Counted from the stretch's first letter, positions 35,236-43,666 are shown. The stretch: DNA of 64,000 nucleotides from Paenibacillus sp. FSL R5-0490 (GCF_001956215.1 NZ_MRTQ01000014.1:1-64000); one strand, 5' to 3'. Numbers and translations are program-made. The notes: generated by a model not told the origin, from the letters alone.

Positions 35236-35507
35236 TTTATTTTTAGGATTGGAAGAGTCTGCAAAATTCCCTGCACAAAGCTTTCATTCTGGAACGTGGT
35301 CCTGTCTCCTTGGCCCTCTAATCATGAATCATAGTTATACACGAGACAATTGGTGCAGGTGATTCAGATCTCATAGTATTTTTAATTCATGCAGAAAGTT
35401 AAAAAGCTAAATACGATGACAAGCAGTATAAACCCCCTGGAAAATTTTATAAAAAATAGTAATATAGTGCTATGATAATAAGTACATAATCATTAAGGGG
35501 GTTGAAC

Positions 35508-36560
35508 ATGAGAAAATATATGGGTGCAATTATTTTAGCGCTATTTGCTCTCACATCTTGTTCTGAAGGAACCGGAAAGAGCGGTGATGAAAATGAGAAA
35601 AAAGAGCAAAATGAAACACTTGAAGAAACCGTTAATAAAGATGCATCAGGGCCTAAGGGTAATGAGGGCAAAGTAGAAGCTGCAAAAGAAGAGGAGTACT
35701 CTTTTAAAGAGTTTGTTAAGTTAAGTGAACAACAGCAGCGAGAAACCATTATACCCATGGTGAATAAATTGGGCTATAAGGATGAATTAGGCTTAAAACT
35801 GTTGACCTTTATTAATGAGGAAGATTCGGATCTTGCTGAATACTATAAAACCATAAATGAATATGTAACTTATTATATTGAAAACTCCAGTATGCCGTCT
35901 CTTCAATTAGAAACGTCAATAGATGATAAAGGTTACCAGTTGCCAGAAGGTGTTAACCTGACAGAAGAGATCATAAACAAGAGAATTGCCGCGGTAAAAG
36001 GAAAACCCTTATTTGAGATTACAGAGACTGATCAGCTAACCATCTTGGGGATTGGAATGGGTGATTCCTATGAGGGGGTTGCTGAAAAGCTAGGTGAACC
36101 AGACCATGTAAATAGAATTAAGCAAAGTGGTGTAACACACAATGAATACCATTTTCATATACCAGGAAATACACTGGCAGATGGGTTGAATCGATATCAG
36201 ATTATCTTACGATATGAAGATAATGGAGAAACGCCAGATGCGATCAGTAAGATCAAATTGATTGTAGATAATAAAGACGATATTAAACCATCGGTAGAAT
36301 TACCAAGTGAGTTTACAGCCAGGTTTTCAGGCGAAACGTATATTCATAGTCCTGTAAACAAACATGGGGACGGTTCTGCTGTTTCCTTAGAAGGAAAGCT
36401 TTGTGGAGAGAAATCTTTACAGGGCTTTTCTTTTTACTTATGTCTCACATACATTAACTTTGGTTGGCTGCCCCTAATAAATCTTCATGAACCATTAAGT
36501 GAAAGGAGAAAGCGAGGAAATAGGGACGGGGTCACTGTCCCTGTCAACCAGACCATATAA
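35508..36560 (+). CDS. Lipoprotein with element-derived C-terminus
   Basis: The product is about 350 residues from ATG at 35508 (AAGGGGG upstream), with a lipobox LFALTSC at about 12-18 and a low-complexity Glu/Lys linker. A globular part follows with LTILGIGMGDSYEGVAEKLGEP, a motif like that of outer-surface SmpA/OmlA-type or YjgB-like domains. At about residue 284 the frame runs into a GGGGACGGTTCT element (NKHGDGSAVSLEGKLCGEK...), which supplies the last 65 or so residues. The native end is therefore lost. Whether the chimeric protein is still functional cannot be told. I do not recognise a specific function. Confidence 0.75.
   Translation: MRKYMGAIILALFALTSCSEGTGKSGDENEKKEQNETLEETVNKDASGPKGNEGKVEAAKEEEYSFKEFVKLSEQQQRETIIPMVNKLGYKDELGLKLLTFINEEDSDLAEYYKTINEYVTYYIENSSMPSLQLETSIDDKGYQLPEGVNLTEEIINKRIAAVKGKPLFEITETDQLTILGIGMGDSYEGVAEKLGEPDHVNRIKQSGVTHNEYHFHIPGNTLADGLNRYQIILRYEDNGETPDAISKIKLIVDNKDDIKPSVELPSEFTARFSGETYIHSPVNKHGDGSAVSLEGKLCGEKSLQGFSFYLCLTYINFGWLPLINLHEPLSERRKRGNRDGVTVPVNQTI
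36360..36550 (+). repeat. GGGGACGGTTCT element, copy 2
   Basis: It starts ACATGGGGACGGTTCTGCTG, then GGAAAGCTTTGTGGAGAG and ACAGGGCTTTTC. A GGGACGGGGTCACTGTCCC palindrome stands at the far end. It overlaps and extends the lipoprotein frame. Confidence 0.75.
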
Positions 36561-36589
36561 ATTATTTGTAAATTTATCCGATAATAATA

Positions 36590-36665
36590 ATGGGTACAGC
36601 CAAAGAAATTTGGTGTCACAAAGCTATAGGGGCTAAGGAGTGATTCTATGCCAGCCAGCTGCCAG
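36590..36665 (+). ncRNA. Putative cyclic di-GMP-I riboswitch (second)
   Basis: GTACAGCCAAAG, a hairpin around AATTTGG, GTCACAAAGCTATAGGG, GCTAAGG, a short loop and TATGCCAGCCAGCTGCC follow the GEMM-I pattern in the CACAAAGCTATAGGG form I associate with Firmicute members. It is 30 nt before the secreted coiled-coil gene at 36695, so it would control a surface protein. The match is by eye only. Confidence 0.7.
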
Positions 36666-36694
36666 GCCCTAAAATTTTGAAGGAGGAATAGGGA

Positions 36695-37594
36695 ATGAAA
36701 AATTTTACACCTGCAGTAGCTGCCGTTCTTGCATTGGGAATGGTGTTCTCAGGTCCGGCTTTTGCAGCACCAAAAGATAATCCCAAGTCGGAAAAGGTAC
36801 AGAAAGTGAAGGAGAATCAACAGTCTAACAAAGGTCAGACTCAGCAGTTAAAATCTATTGACAAGCAATTAGATAAGATTGAAGAAAAAATAACCCACTA
36901 TCAAGAAAAGCTGCAGAATCTTTATAAACCTATTGAGGATAATGTGGATGTATCTGAAGAGGAACCTATTAGAGAAGATAATAGTGACAGTATAGACAAT
37001 GATGATACAAATGAAGTCGATGAAGCAGACAGTTCAATTGACGAAGAAGCTGGGGAAGTAGAAGAAGAATTAAATGAATACCCTGGTTATGCTGGCAAAT
37101 TCAATGCACTTCAAAACCGCTTAGATGCAGTAAATAATCGTCTGGATTCACTCGCTGCAAAAGGAACAGCTGCCGAAGAATGGCAATCTCGTTATGGCAG
37201 AATTGAATTGCTTAGTACTCAGATTAACGAAGTTTTAACGACGCTTAAAGAGTTACAGAATGATGTACAAGAAAAAGTGGATAATGATGAATCTGCAGAA
37301 GAGTTGGAACCAACAAAATCAGAGGTTCCAGCATCAAAAGAATGGAACATAAAATTTTCTCAAAAACTTAATGAAAAAACACTTTCAAACTTAGACATAA
37401 TTGTTCTTGATACAGCGGAAAACCTTATTGAGACATCAATCAGTTATTCTGAAGAAACAAAATCAATAACAATCAAACCTGCCCAGCCGTATAAAGCAGG
37501 CGAAACTTATACACTATACATCGGCAAGGATATCTCAGGGGAAAATGGCTTAAAGCTAAAGAACTCTGTAAAAATGACTTTTTCAATTGAATGA
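36695..37594 (+). CDS. Secreted coiled-coil protein with C-terminal Ig-like domain
   Basis: The 299-residue protein has a signal peptide (cleavage near AFA-AP), a Lys/Gln-rich coiled coil (about 45-80) and a very acidic linker (about 85-130). A second coiled coil (FNALQNRLDAVNNRLDSLA, about 145-205) is followed by a C-terminal SbsA-type Ig domain (about 225-299; WNIKFSQKLNEKTLSNLDI, TYTLYIGKDISGENG). The layout suits a wall-associated or adhesive protein. GAAGGAGG precedes ATG. The putative c-di-GMP switch upstream suggests control by the sessile-motile signal (inference). Confidence 0.8.
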   Translation: MKNFTPAVAAVLALGMVFSGPAFAAPKDNPKSEKVQKVKENQQSNKGQTQQLKSIDKQLDKIEEKITHYQEKLQNLYKPIEDNVDVSEEEPIREDNSDSIDNDDTNEVDEADSSIDEEAGEVEEELNEYPGYAGKFNALQNRLDAVNNRLDSLAAKGTAAEEWQSRYGRIELLSTQINEVLTTLKELQNDVQEKVDNDESAEELEPTKSEVPASKEWNIKFSQKLNEKTLSNLDIIVLDTAENLIETSISYSEETKSITIKPAQPYKAGETYTLYIGKDISGENGLKLKNSVKMTFSIE

Positions 37595-37708
37595 TTTGGA
37601 GCCTCACTCAGTATCGAAAAGCTCAACTTTTCATAGTTGAGAGCTAAATGAAGTTTTAATGCAGCGCTAGTGCTATGAACTATATTCAAAGAGAAAGAAG
37701 GGAACTTC

Positions 37709-38506
37709 TTGAAGTTGTTAAAATTATTTATATCTCTCATTCTGCTGCTGGTCATTAGTGCAAATCCTTCAAATATAAGTGCGGCCGGTACAGAGGACGA
37801 TTTTTGCTCCCAATTTAAAGGACAATCAAAAATTTGGTGGGATGGGATTGAGTTAAAGCCAGGACAAATCGGACGATTGAGTATTAAGCAGAATACACCT
37901 CTGTTTAAATTAGAAGGAGAGAAAAAGACTATTTCCCGTACGTTGAAAGCAGGAGAGTTTTACCGTATCTATGCTTTTAAGCCGGGTATGTTAAGTGTGG
38001 GTGGAGGATATTATGTTGATCGTGATGTAAAAATCACCTATCAAACTCCAAGTAAAACAAAATTAGCTGCGGTAAAATGTATCAATAATCCATCAAAAGT
38101 TGTTTCTTATAAAGAACTGGAGAAAGCAGTAATCTATGAAGGAGACCTTGGCAAAATTGAGAAATACCTAAGCGATTATGATGATAAATATGATCTTTCT
38201 AAATTATTGGCTCAGGTATCTTATTTAAGTACGGATAGAAATAGATTTGGATATAATGAAATTGCTGTCTTATTACTAAATAGCGGTGCAGATCCAAACT
38301 TCGAAGATTTTCAAGGTTTTACGCCACTGTCTCATGCCGTTCTCCAGCAAAACGCTGGTTTAGCCAAGATTTTAATCGAAGCAGGTGCAAGCACAGACTT
38401 TGTTAATCCTATTTCGGGTGAACAATTAATAGATGAAGTGTATGAAACTGGAAACACTGACCTTATAAGACTATTTGAGGAAAACTGGGTAATTTCCGTC
38501 TCTTAA
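37709..38506 (+). CDS. Secreted WWDG module protein with ankyrin repeats
   Basis: The 265-residue protein has a signal peptide, then the WWDG module (IWWDGIELKPGQIGRL...LSVGGGYYVDRD...YQTPSKTKL, about 38-120). About 130 residues of ankyrin repeats follow: IAVLLLNSGADPNFEDFQGF, TPLSHAVLQQNAGLAKILIE, AGASTDF. Exported ankyrin proteins are uncommon in bacilli. It starts at TTG after AGAAGGGAA. Its stop codon immediately abuts a GGGGACGGTTCT element, so the end may also have been trimmed. Confidence 0.82.
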   Translation: MKLLKLFISLILLLVISANPSNISAAGTEDDFCSQFKGQSKIWWDGIELKPGQIGRLSIKQNTPLFKLEGEKKTISRTLKAGEFYRIYAFKPGMLSVGGGYYVDRDVKITYQTPSKTKLAAVKCINNPSKVVSYKELEKAVIYEGDLGKIEKYLSDYDDKYDLSKLLAQVSYLSTDRNRFGYNEIAVLLLNSGADPNFEDFQGFTPLSHAVLQQNAGLAKILIEAGASTDFVNPISGEQLIDEVYETGNTDLIRLFEENWVISVS

Positions 38507-38645
38507 ACATGGGGACGGTTCTGCTGTTTCCATAGTAGAAGGAAAGCTCTGTGGAGAGAAATCTTTACAGGGCTTTTCTTTTGCGAGAAACCGAATCCGT
38601 TCCATCTGCAAGAAACCTGTCCCTTTGCTTCCATCATTCCATCAC
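38505..38645 (+). repeat. GGGGACGGTTCT element, copy 3 (most complete)
   Basis: This copy runs from ACATGGGGACGGTTCTGCTG to AGAAACCTGTCCCTTTGC, so its ends form an imperfect terminal inverted repeat (GGGACGGTTCT against the complement of AGAAACCTGTCCC). The centre holds the hairpin GGAAAGCTCTGTGG...ACAGGGCTTTTC. It may double as terminator of the ankyrin gene. Confidence 0.78.
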
Positions 38646-38661
38646 CTTTATTCCCGATTGC

Positions 38662-38865
38662 TTATTCATAATCCCTTAGTTCTTCAACAGTAATATCATA
38701 AAGTGAAGCTAACTGTTCCATTCTTACTGTACAGGGAAAATATCGGTCATTCTCCCAGGCGGATATCATATAAACACTTACTCCGATTATTTTTGCAGCC
38801 TCTTTTTGGGTTAAGTTACGGGCCAATCGTTTCATTCTTAATTTGTGACCGATAGCTGGATACAT
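38662..38865 (-). CDS. Small XRE-family DNA-binding protein
   Basis: The product is 67 residues from ATG at 38865, chosen because AAGAGG lies six bases upstream. Nearly the whole protein is one helix-turn-helix: KRLARNLTQKEAAKIIGVS followed by AWENDRYFP. Such stand-alone Cro/CI-type proteins occur with mobile elements and as local regulators. Neighbouring genes are unrelated surface genes and repeats, so its target is unknown. Confidence 0.82.
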   Translation of the reverse strand: MYPAIGHKLRMKRLARNLTQKEAAKIIGVSVYMISAWENDRYFPCTVRMEQLASLYDITVEELRDYE

Positions 38866-39134
38866 ATGAATACCTCTTAAGATGATATTTATAGGCATAT
38901 TTTACTAATTAATGATTATTATAGTAGTCCTATTGTCACTTGAATATGGAGGTTCCCGCCAAGGAAAATGGTGTTTATTAGTTTGTTTCTTTCAGTATTA
39001 TAACTCTAGGCATATTCTTACACAGTTGTAATTCAAGTCAGGGGTACTAGCTGGGTCCTTTTGGCACCCTAATGTAAATTTGTAATAAACCAATTTTTGC
39101 TATAATCAACAATGTGAAAGGAGAATGAAACTAG

Positions 39135-39575
39135 ATGATTAACTTCCTTCATAGACACCGGAAAAGAGGTGCGAATTTGGTACGTTTTTTGATTTTCTTA
39201 ATCCTGCTTTTTGCACTTTCTGGCTGCACTCAAAAAAGCGAAGAAGGAATTCGAACTGAAATATACTCAGCAGGAACAAACTATTTTGGATCCATGCAGA
39301 AAAGTGTCGATGAAATGGACCAATCTCCATCCAAGGGTGTTGTATCGAATTCAGATCACTTTAAGGAAGTATGTACAAAAAAATTTGATTACAGTAAGCT
39401 CTCAAAAAAAGAAACAAAGTTTATTGATAGTGTTGGTGATTTAAGAATAGCTTACGAACACGTGGTAGATAGCCGCAATCCTAAATATAAAGGCAGTTTT
39501 AATGAAGAAGCAGCATTAAGCGAATTTAATAGTTTATCACAAAAATTTATAAATAATTATAAAGTAGATAAATAG
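39135..39575 (+). CDS. Small lipoprotein of unknown function
   Basis: The 146-residue protein has a charged start (HRHRKRG), a hydrophobic stretch and lipobox ALSGC at about 27-31, so it is a membrane-anchored lipoprotein. The mature part is short, hydrophilic and probably helical (YFGSMQKSVDEMDQSPSKG; LSKKETKFIDSVGDLR). I recognise no family. GGAGAATG lies upstream at a slightly long distance from ATG; a GTG/TTG start nearer the hydrophobic stretch is possible. Confidence 0.68.
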   Translation: MINFLHRHRKRGANLVRFLIFLILLFALSGCTQKSEEGIRTEIYSAGTNYFGSMQKSVDEMDQSPSKGVVSNSDHFKEVCTKKFDYSKLSKKETKFIDSVGDLRIAYEHVVDSRNPKYKGSFNEEAALSEFNSLSQKFINNYKVDK

Positions 39576-39759
39576 AATAAGATTATTGCGAGTTAAGAGC
39601 AAAGGTCCAGCCAGAGCCGCCTCTTCCTGCATCGGAAATCAACGGGCAGAATTCATAAACCAAAAATAACAAACTTTGAAAAAAGAGCCTAAATGAAAGA
39701 AGGCGGATCACATAGAAGTTCAGCAGAAAATTGATAAATTTAATGAGCTATTAGAAGAT

Positions 39760-40770
39760 ATGAAGCAATTTATCCAGCCTAAAAGAGAAAAAACCGTGTT
39801 TTCCATAGGCGGAAGAGGGCATTTTGAAAATCCCATCAGTGATGTAATGGCTTTCTATTTGGATCCAAGTGAAGAGCATAATTTTGGGGCACTTTTCATA
39901 TCAAGTTTCTTAACAGTGTTAGGGAAGAACTTAGAGATTATTGAAGAGAGCCCTATCGAAAAGATAGAACGGGAAGCAGTAACACTCTCCGGGAACCGTA
40001 TCGATATTGTTGCTGCAAGCGAGAATTGGGTTCTTGTGATCGAAAATAAAATATATCACTCTTTGCTTAATCCGTTAAATGACTATGAATTATATGTAAA
40101 GGCAAAATACCCTAATAGAGACCATATACTGGTTGTGTTATCGTTAAATGGATTATCAGGCATTCCTGACAATTGGAATAACATCTTGTATCAAGAACTG
40201 ATAGAAGAAATTAAAAAACAGGCTGGGCCTTTCATGTTCAACTCAAGTAATGCCAAATGGTCCTTTTTTTTAAGGGACTTTATATTGAATTTAGAAGAAC
40301 TAATAGGAGAACAAAAAGTGGACAAACAATTAATGGATTTTGCGAAAAAAAACTATAGCAGAATGCTCGAGCTCCTTGAGATTAAAGAACAATATATTGA
40401 TTCCTTAAGAAGGATGTTTTCATCAGTTTTATTAGAGACCACAGGCAGCGCTGTGCTGGATAAGGTTCATAACTGGTCAAAAAGAACAGCTATACGATTC
40501 TATTGCCCCGATAAATGGGGAGAGAAAACAAACCTTGTTTTAGTGGTGCTTCCCCAAGGTGATTTCAAAATTTATTATTATGTATACGGAATTGAAGAAC
40601 AACATCATGAGGCTGAAAATAAAAGATTGATAATGAATGATTATAACCATTGGAAGGAAAATAAGGGAACCATATTATGCTATAAATCAGAAAAAAGATT
40701 TGATATGGAAGGTGCAAAAGAAGAATTTACATTTGCGGCACAGCATCTGAACCATTACTTTTCCTCTTAG
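39760..40770 (+). CDS. PD-(D/E)XK nuclease superfamily protein
   Basis: The 336-residue protein carries a PD-(D/E)XK core: NRIDIVAASENWVLVIENKI (about 85-104), with Asp and Glu-x-Lys in the expected strand order, preceded by FENPISDVMAFYLDP as in the PDDEXK_4 group. The remainder is helical with a beta-rich C-terminus. It may act in defence or DNA turnover; no partner genes are adjacent. No convincing ribosome site precedes this ATG. Good coding-like sequence continues upstream in frame for about 14 codons to an ATA after AAGAAGGCGG, so a non-standard start is possible. Confidence 0.8.
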   Translation: MKQFIQPKREKTVFSIGGRGHFENPISDVMAFYLDPSEEHNFGALFISSFLTVLGKNLEIIEESPIEKIEREAVTLSGNRIDIVAASENWVLVIENKIYHSLLNPLNDYELYVKAKYPNRDHILVVLSLNGLSGIPDNWNNILYQELIEEIKKQAGPFMFNSSNAKWSFFLRDFILNLEELIGEQKVDKQLMDFAKKNYSRMLELLEIKEQYIDSLRRMFSSVLLETTGSAVLDKVHNWSKRTAIRFYCPDKWGEKTNLVLVVLPQGDFKIYYYVYGIEEQHHEAENKRLIMNDYNHWKENKGTILCYKSEKRFDMEGAKEEFTFAAQHLNHYFSS

Positions 40771-40821
40771 GAAACAGTTATTTCTATTATCAAAGTCAAA
40801 ACTTCAGGAGGAAATTCGAAA

Positions 40822-41220
40822 ATGAAATGTAAATTATATTTAGCAGCGATATTGTTAGTTATTCCTTTTGTATTCTCCACAGTAAATGCCGAAGCAGCAT
40901 CTGCAAAGGTCTGGTGGGATGGAACAGAATTGAAAAAGGGACAAATAGGCAGAGTGACGATGCTGAAAACCGGGTTCTCTATCTTTAAGTTAGAAGATGG
41001 GAAGATGGTTCCAGCCCGTTATGTGAAAAAGGGTGAAGTATTCCGCGTTTATGGAATCTACCGTGATGACTACACAACGAATTATGCTTTGGGAGCCAAC
41101 CTGTTTGCCTATAGAAGCAGCCACCGATTGGATGGCAGCAACGAATATTTTCAAAAGAATTTATTCTATGAGACACCTTCTAAAGCTAAGCTGGAGTTAG
41201 TTAAGCAAGTAAATAACTAG
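40822..41220 (+). CDS. Short secreted WWDG module protein
   Basis: The 132-residue protein is a signal peptide (to about AEA-AS) plus a single WWDG module: VWWDGTELKKGQIGRVTML, ARYVKKGEVFRVYG and YETPSKAKLEL. The GGGYYVDRD loop is replaced by a longer insert (TTNYALGANLFAYRSSH). This is the minimal form of the family and shows that the module is an autonomous unit. AGGAGG precedes ATG. Function unknown; wall association is inferred. Confidence 0.82.
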   Translation: MKCKLYLAAILLVIPFVFSTVNAEAASAKVWWDGTELKKGQIGRVTMLKTGFSIFKLEDGKMVPARYVKKGEVFRVYGIYRDDYTTNYALGANLFAYRSSHRLDGSNEYFQKNLFYETPSKAKLELVKQVNN

Positions 41221-41360
41221 ATTGGTAGCCAGCTGCTCAGCTGGCTATTTTGTTGAAGTTGCAGTATTGACAGGCTAATAAGCGTAATAAATAATTTATG
41301 TGATAAGAGTATATTTAATCTATCTCTTAAGACCGGAAATCCAGGCTGGGGGCTTGAACT

Positions 41361-42152
41361 TTGGATATACAGCTAATTGGACTAGTAATTCTCACGTTAA
41401 TCATTCATTTAATTGATACTTTGGCATATTCCGTTCGCCTTAATTCTGTTAAGAGCGGAAAATTTGCACTCTCCATTTCATTGTTTAATATCTTTGTGCT
41501 GTTATCAAGAACGGCAAACATGTTTCAGGCACCTTTAATCGGCGGTTTAATCGGCGCGAGTATTGCTGCTGGACAGGACTCGCTTCCTGATATCAGGCTG
41601 GTCATTTTTTCCTCTACAGCTGGTACGCTGCTAGGTATAGTATGTATTCCTACTTTTTTAAGGATTTTTTCTAAAGCTGTTGATAAGCTTGAGATTACTG
41701 GATCTGTGCCGTCTATAGTAGCAGAGTCCCTGAAGATAAATACGATAAAGCGAATAGTTAAGAGCACCACAAGTCCTCGAAGAAGAATGCTTTTTAGTAT
41801 CAGATATAAGCAGATACCCAAGCGTTTCCTGCTCCTGAATACAATTATAACCGCCATCTATACGATTGGTGTTTTGTCTGCTTATTATGCAGCCTCTTTT
41901 GTTCCGGAAGAACACCGGCTGGCTGCTTCAGCATCTTCCGGTATGATAAATGGTATTGCAACAGTTCTATTAACATTATTGGTTGATCCGCAGTCAGCTA
42001 TTATTACAGATCAGGCACTTAGACAAAAGCGGCCATATGGAGATGTGAAAGCACTTGTTATTTTGCTTATAGGTACAAAGTTGCTGGGAACTTTAATTGC
42101 ACAGATATTTGTATTACCAGCTGCAAAAATTATTGCGAGCTTCTATAGTTAG
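41361..42152 (+). CDS. amj: Lipid II flippase Amj
   Basis: The 263-residue polytopic membrane protein matches the Amj (YdaH) family: IHLIDTLAYSVRLNSVKSGK, LFNIFVLLSRTANMFQAPL and a C-terminal TVLLTLLVDPQSAIITDQ. In B. subtilis, Amj flips lipid II when MurJ is absent, under envelope-stress control. It starts at TTG after GGGGG. Its place beside wall-protein genes fits an envelope role. Confidence 0.9.
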   Translation: MDIQLIGLVILTLIIHLIDTLAYSVRLNSVKSGKFALSISLFNIFVLLSRTANMFQAPLIGGLIGASIAAGQDSLPDIRLVIFSSTAGTLLGIVCIPTFLRIFSKAVDKLEITGSVPSIVAESLKINTIKRIVKSTTSPRRRMLFSIRYKQIPKRFLLLNTIITAIYTIGVLSAYYAASFVPEEHRLAASASSGMINGIATVLLTLLVDPQSAIITDQALRQKRPYGDVKALVILLIGTKLLGTLIAQIFVLPAAKIIASFYS

Positions 42153-42249
42153 GAATTTGCCAGCGAATTGAATGATTATGGATCCGGAGTCTTTTTTCAG
42201 CAGAAAATATTCGAAAGTTGGAATAAATAAAGAAGTATTCTGTGAAGCA

Positions 42250-42524
42250 CATGCCCAATTCTTCGAAAGTATTATTGGTTAAATGTGACTACACTTACCA
42301 TTGATGCTGAAAAGCTGGGAGTAACCCCTATGGATATAATCAATGCTCTTGCTGATAAAAGTACTGAGGCATTACCGGTGTGGAAGCCGCTGCATCTGCA
42401 GCCATTAATTAAAGGAGCAGAATATTTTTCTCACGCTTCCACCAAAAGTGTTTCTGAAGAACTCTTTAATACTGGAATCTGTCTTCCATCAGGTTCAAAT
42501 CTTACAGAAAAACAGCAGGTATGA
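42250..42524 (+). pseudogene. C-terminal fragment of a DegT/EpsN-type aminotransferase
   Basis: The frame reads YYWLNVTTLTIDAEKLGVTP, then VWKPLHLQPLIKGAEYFSH and SEELFNTGICLPSGSNLTE. This is the typical last 90 residues of PLP-dependent sugar aminotransferases such as EpsN or PglE. The catalytic domain is missing and the frame closes upstream at a stop near 42248. It is a remnant of a polysaccharide or glycan gene. Confidence 0.85.
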
Positions 42525-42654
42525 GTCATTTAAAGTGTATTAGGTGTCTGTCAGAGCCAATTGAAGCTTGTTTCTCAAAAGAGCTTATGAAATGTCTCAC
42601 AAGTAAAATTGAATAACTTGTTATGTGAGTTCTAAGAAGTTAAGATAGTTAGAA

Positions 42655-42698
42655 GAAGAGCTTGGCTGGAGACAATCCAGCTGAGCTCTTTTTGTGTC
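42655..42698 (+). terminator. Rho-independent terminator
   Basis: AGAGCTTGGCTGGA pairs with TCCAGCTGAGCTCT, followed by TTTTTG. It lies downstream of the aminotransferase fragment, probably the terminator of the lost gene. Confidence 0.8.
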
Positions 42699-42709
42699 TC
42701 ATCTTTTAC

Positions 42710-42850
42710 AAACATAGGGAAGGTTCTGCTGCTTACTTAGAAAGAAAGCTCTGTGGTGAGAAATCTTTGCAGGGCTTTTCTTTTTGCAAGAAACCAAATT
42801 CATTCCATTTGTAAGAGTCCTGTCCCTATGCTTTCATCTTTCCACCTATC
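42710..42850 (+). repeat. GGGGACGGTTCT element, copy 4 (diverged)
   Basis: ACATAGGGAAGGTTCTGCTG to AAGAGTCCTGTCCCTATGC corresponds to copy 3 over its whole length, with the same internal hairpin. It sits directly before a fragment of a WWDG-type gene. Confidence 0.75.
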
Positions 42851-42854
42851 TTCT

Positions 42855-42971
42855 GTCGACTGGTGGAATGATGATCTCGTTTTCTTTACACTCTATATCA
42901 TCAATCGCGCAGTCGGTACGCCTACTAATGAAGGTGCTAGTGTAATAGACGGGAACTGTAATGTCATATGA
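42855..42971 (+). pseudogene. Fragment of a paralogue of the gene at 62721
   Basis: The translation VDWWNDDLVFFTLYIINRAVG.PTNEG corresponds to IDWWNDDLVFLTPYIIKKTVG.PTSEG in the intact protein at 62721-63494 (residues about 195-225). Only this stretch is present and it stops after about 40 codons. It shows that this surface family has been duplicated and lost, next to a repeat element. Confidence 0.82.
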
Positions 42972-43015
42972 TCCCGGGTAATATGAGATTTACTTCACCA
43001 TACAAAAGGCGAATT

Positions 43016-43624
43016 CTACGTTCCAAATATCTGTCTTCCCATTACAGCGTGACTTACCCCAATTGCTTTAAGAGATTCCAGCTTATCATAAGTGATAGCC
43101 CCATCCACCCAAATGTCAGTTTTCTGATGATTAAAACTCCGTACAAATTTAATTTTTTCGGCCATTTCAGGGATGAACATCTGGCCTTTCCCATCAGGCT
43201 CAGCTGTCATTATGAGAACACCATCAACTTTATTTAATAAATACTTATACTGATTCACCATTGTCGCCGGGTTGAATGCAAGGCCGCATTTAATTCCCTC
43301 TCTCCTAACACGCTGGATAATATCGCTCGTATAGTCAACTGACTCAACGTGTACAAAAATGATACTGGGGTTTAATGAGAAGATGTCTTCTAGATATCTA
43401 TAAGGATCAGTAACCATTAAGTGAAAGGAAAAAGGGAGAGATGTTATAGACCTTAGTGCTTTAATAGTCTTCATGCCAAAAGTAATATTAGGGATAAAGT
43501 TTCCATCTTCAATGTCGATATGAAGATCTTCATAAGAATGGTGGATGCGTTTTACTTCCTTTTCCAGGCACAATTGATTAGCTGAAGCAATTGATGGAGA
43601 TATAATCATCTGTTTTTTCTGCAA
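43016..43624 (-). CDS. sgcE: Ribulose-phosphate/allulose-phosphate 3-epimerase family (SgcE-like)
   Basis: The 202-residue TIM-barrel has the family's catalytic and metal residues in LHIDIEDGNFIPNITFG, FSFHLMV, FVHVES and DIWVDGAI. It is the last gene of the minus-strand operon that also encodes a galactitol-type PTS and a DeoR regulator, the same set as E. coli sgc, whose SgcE is this type of epimerase. It probably epimerises a ketose phosphate at C3. Symbol by analogy. TTG start with AAAGGATCG upstream. Confidence 0.85.
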   Translation of the reverse strand: MQKKQMIISPSIASANQLCLEKEVKRIHHSYEDLHIDIEDGNFIPNITFGMKTIKALRSITSLPFSFHLMVTDPYRYLEDIFSLNPSIIFVHVESVDYTSDIIQRVRREGIKCGLAFNPATMVNQYKYLLNKVDGVLIMTAEPDGKGQMFIPEMAEKIKFVRSFNHQKTDIWVDGAITYDKLESLKAIGVSHAVMGRQIFGT

Positions 43625-43666
43625 TGCTTATACGATCCTTTCTCTATTATTGATGCTGTGACAATA

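Noticed and set aside
34663-35334. Functional 223-residue recombinase
   Set aside because: This start would remove the nucleophilic serine, and the C-terminus is encoded by a repeat element.
42753-42971. 72-residue intact small protein
   Set aside because: Its first half is a repeat element and its second half matches only an internal piece of the protein at 62721, so it is a remnant rather than a gene.
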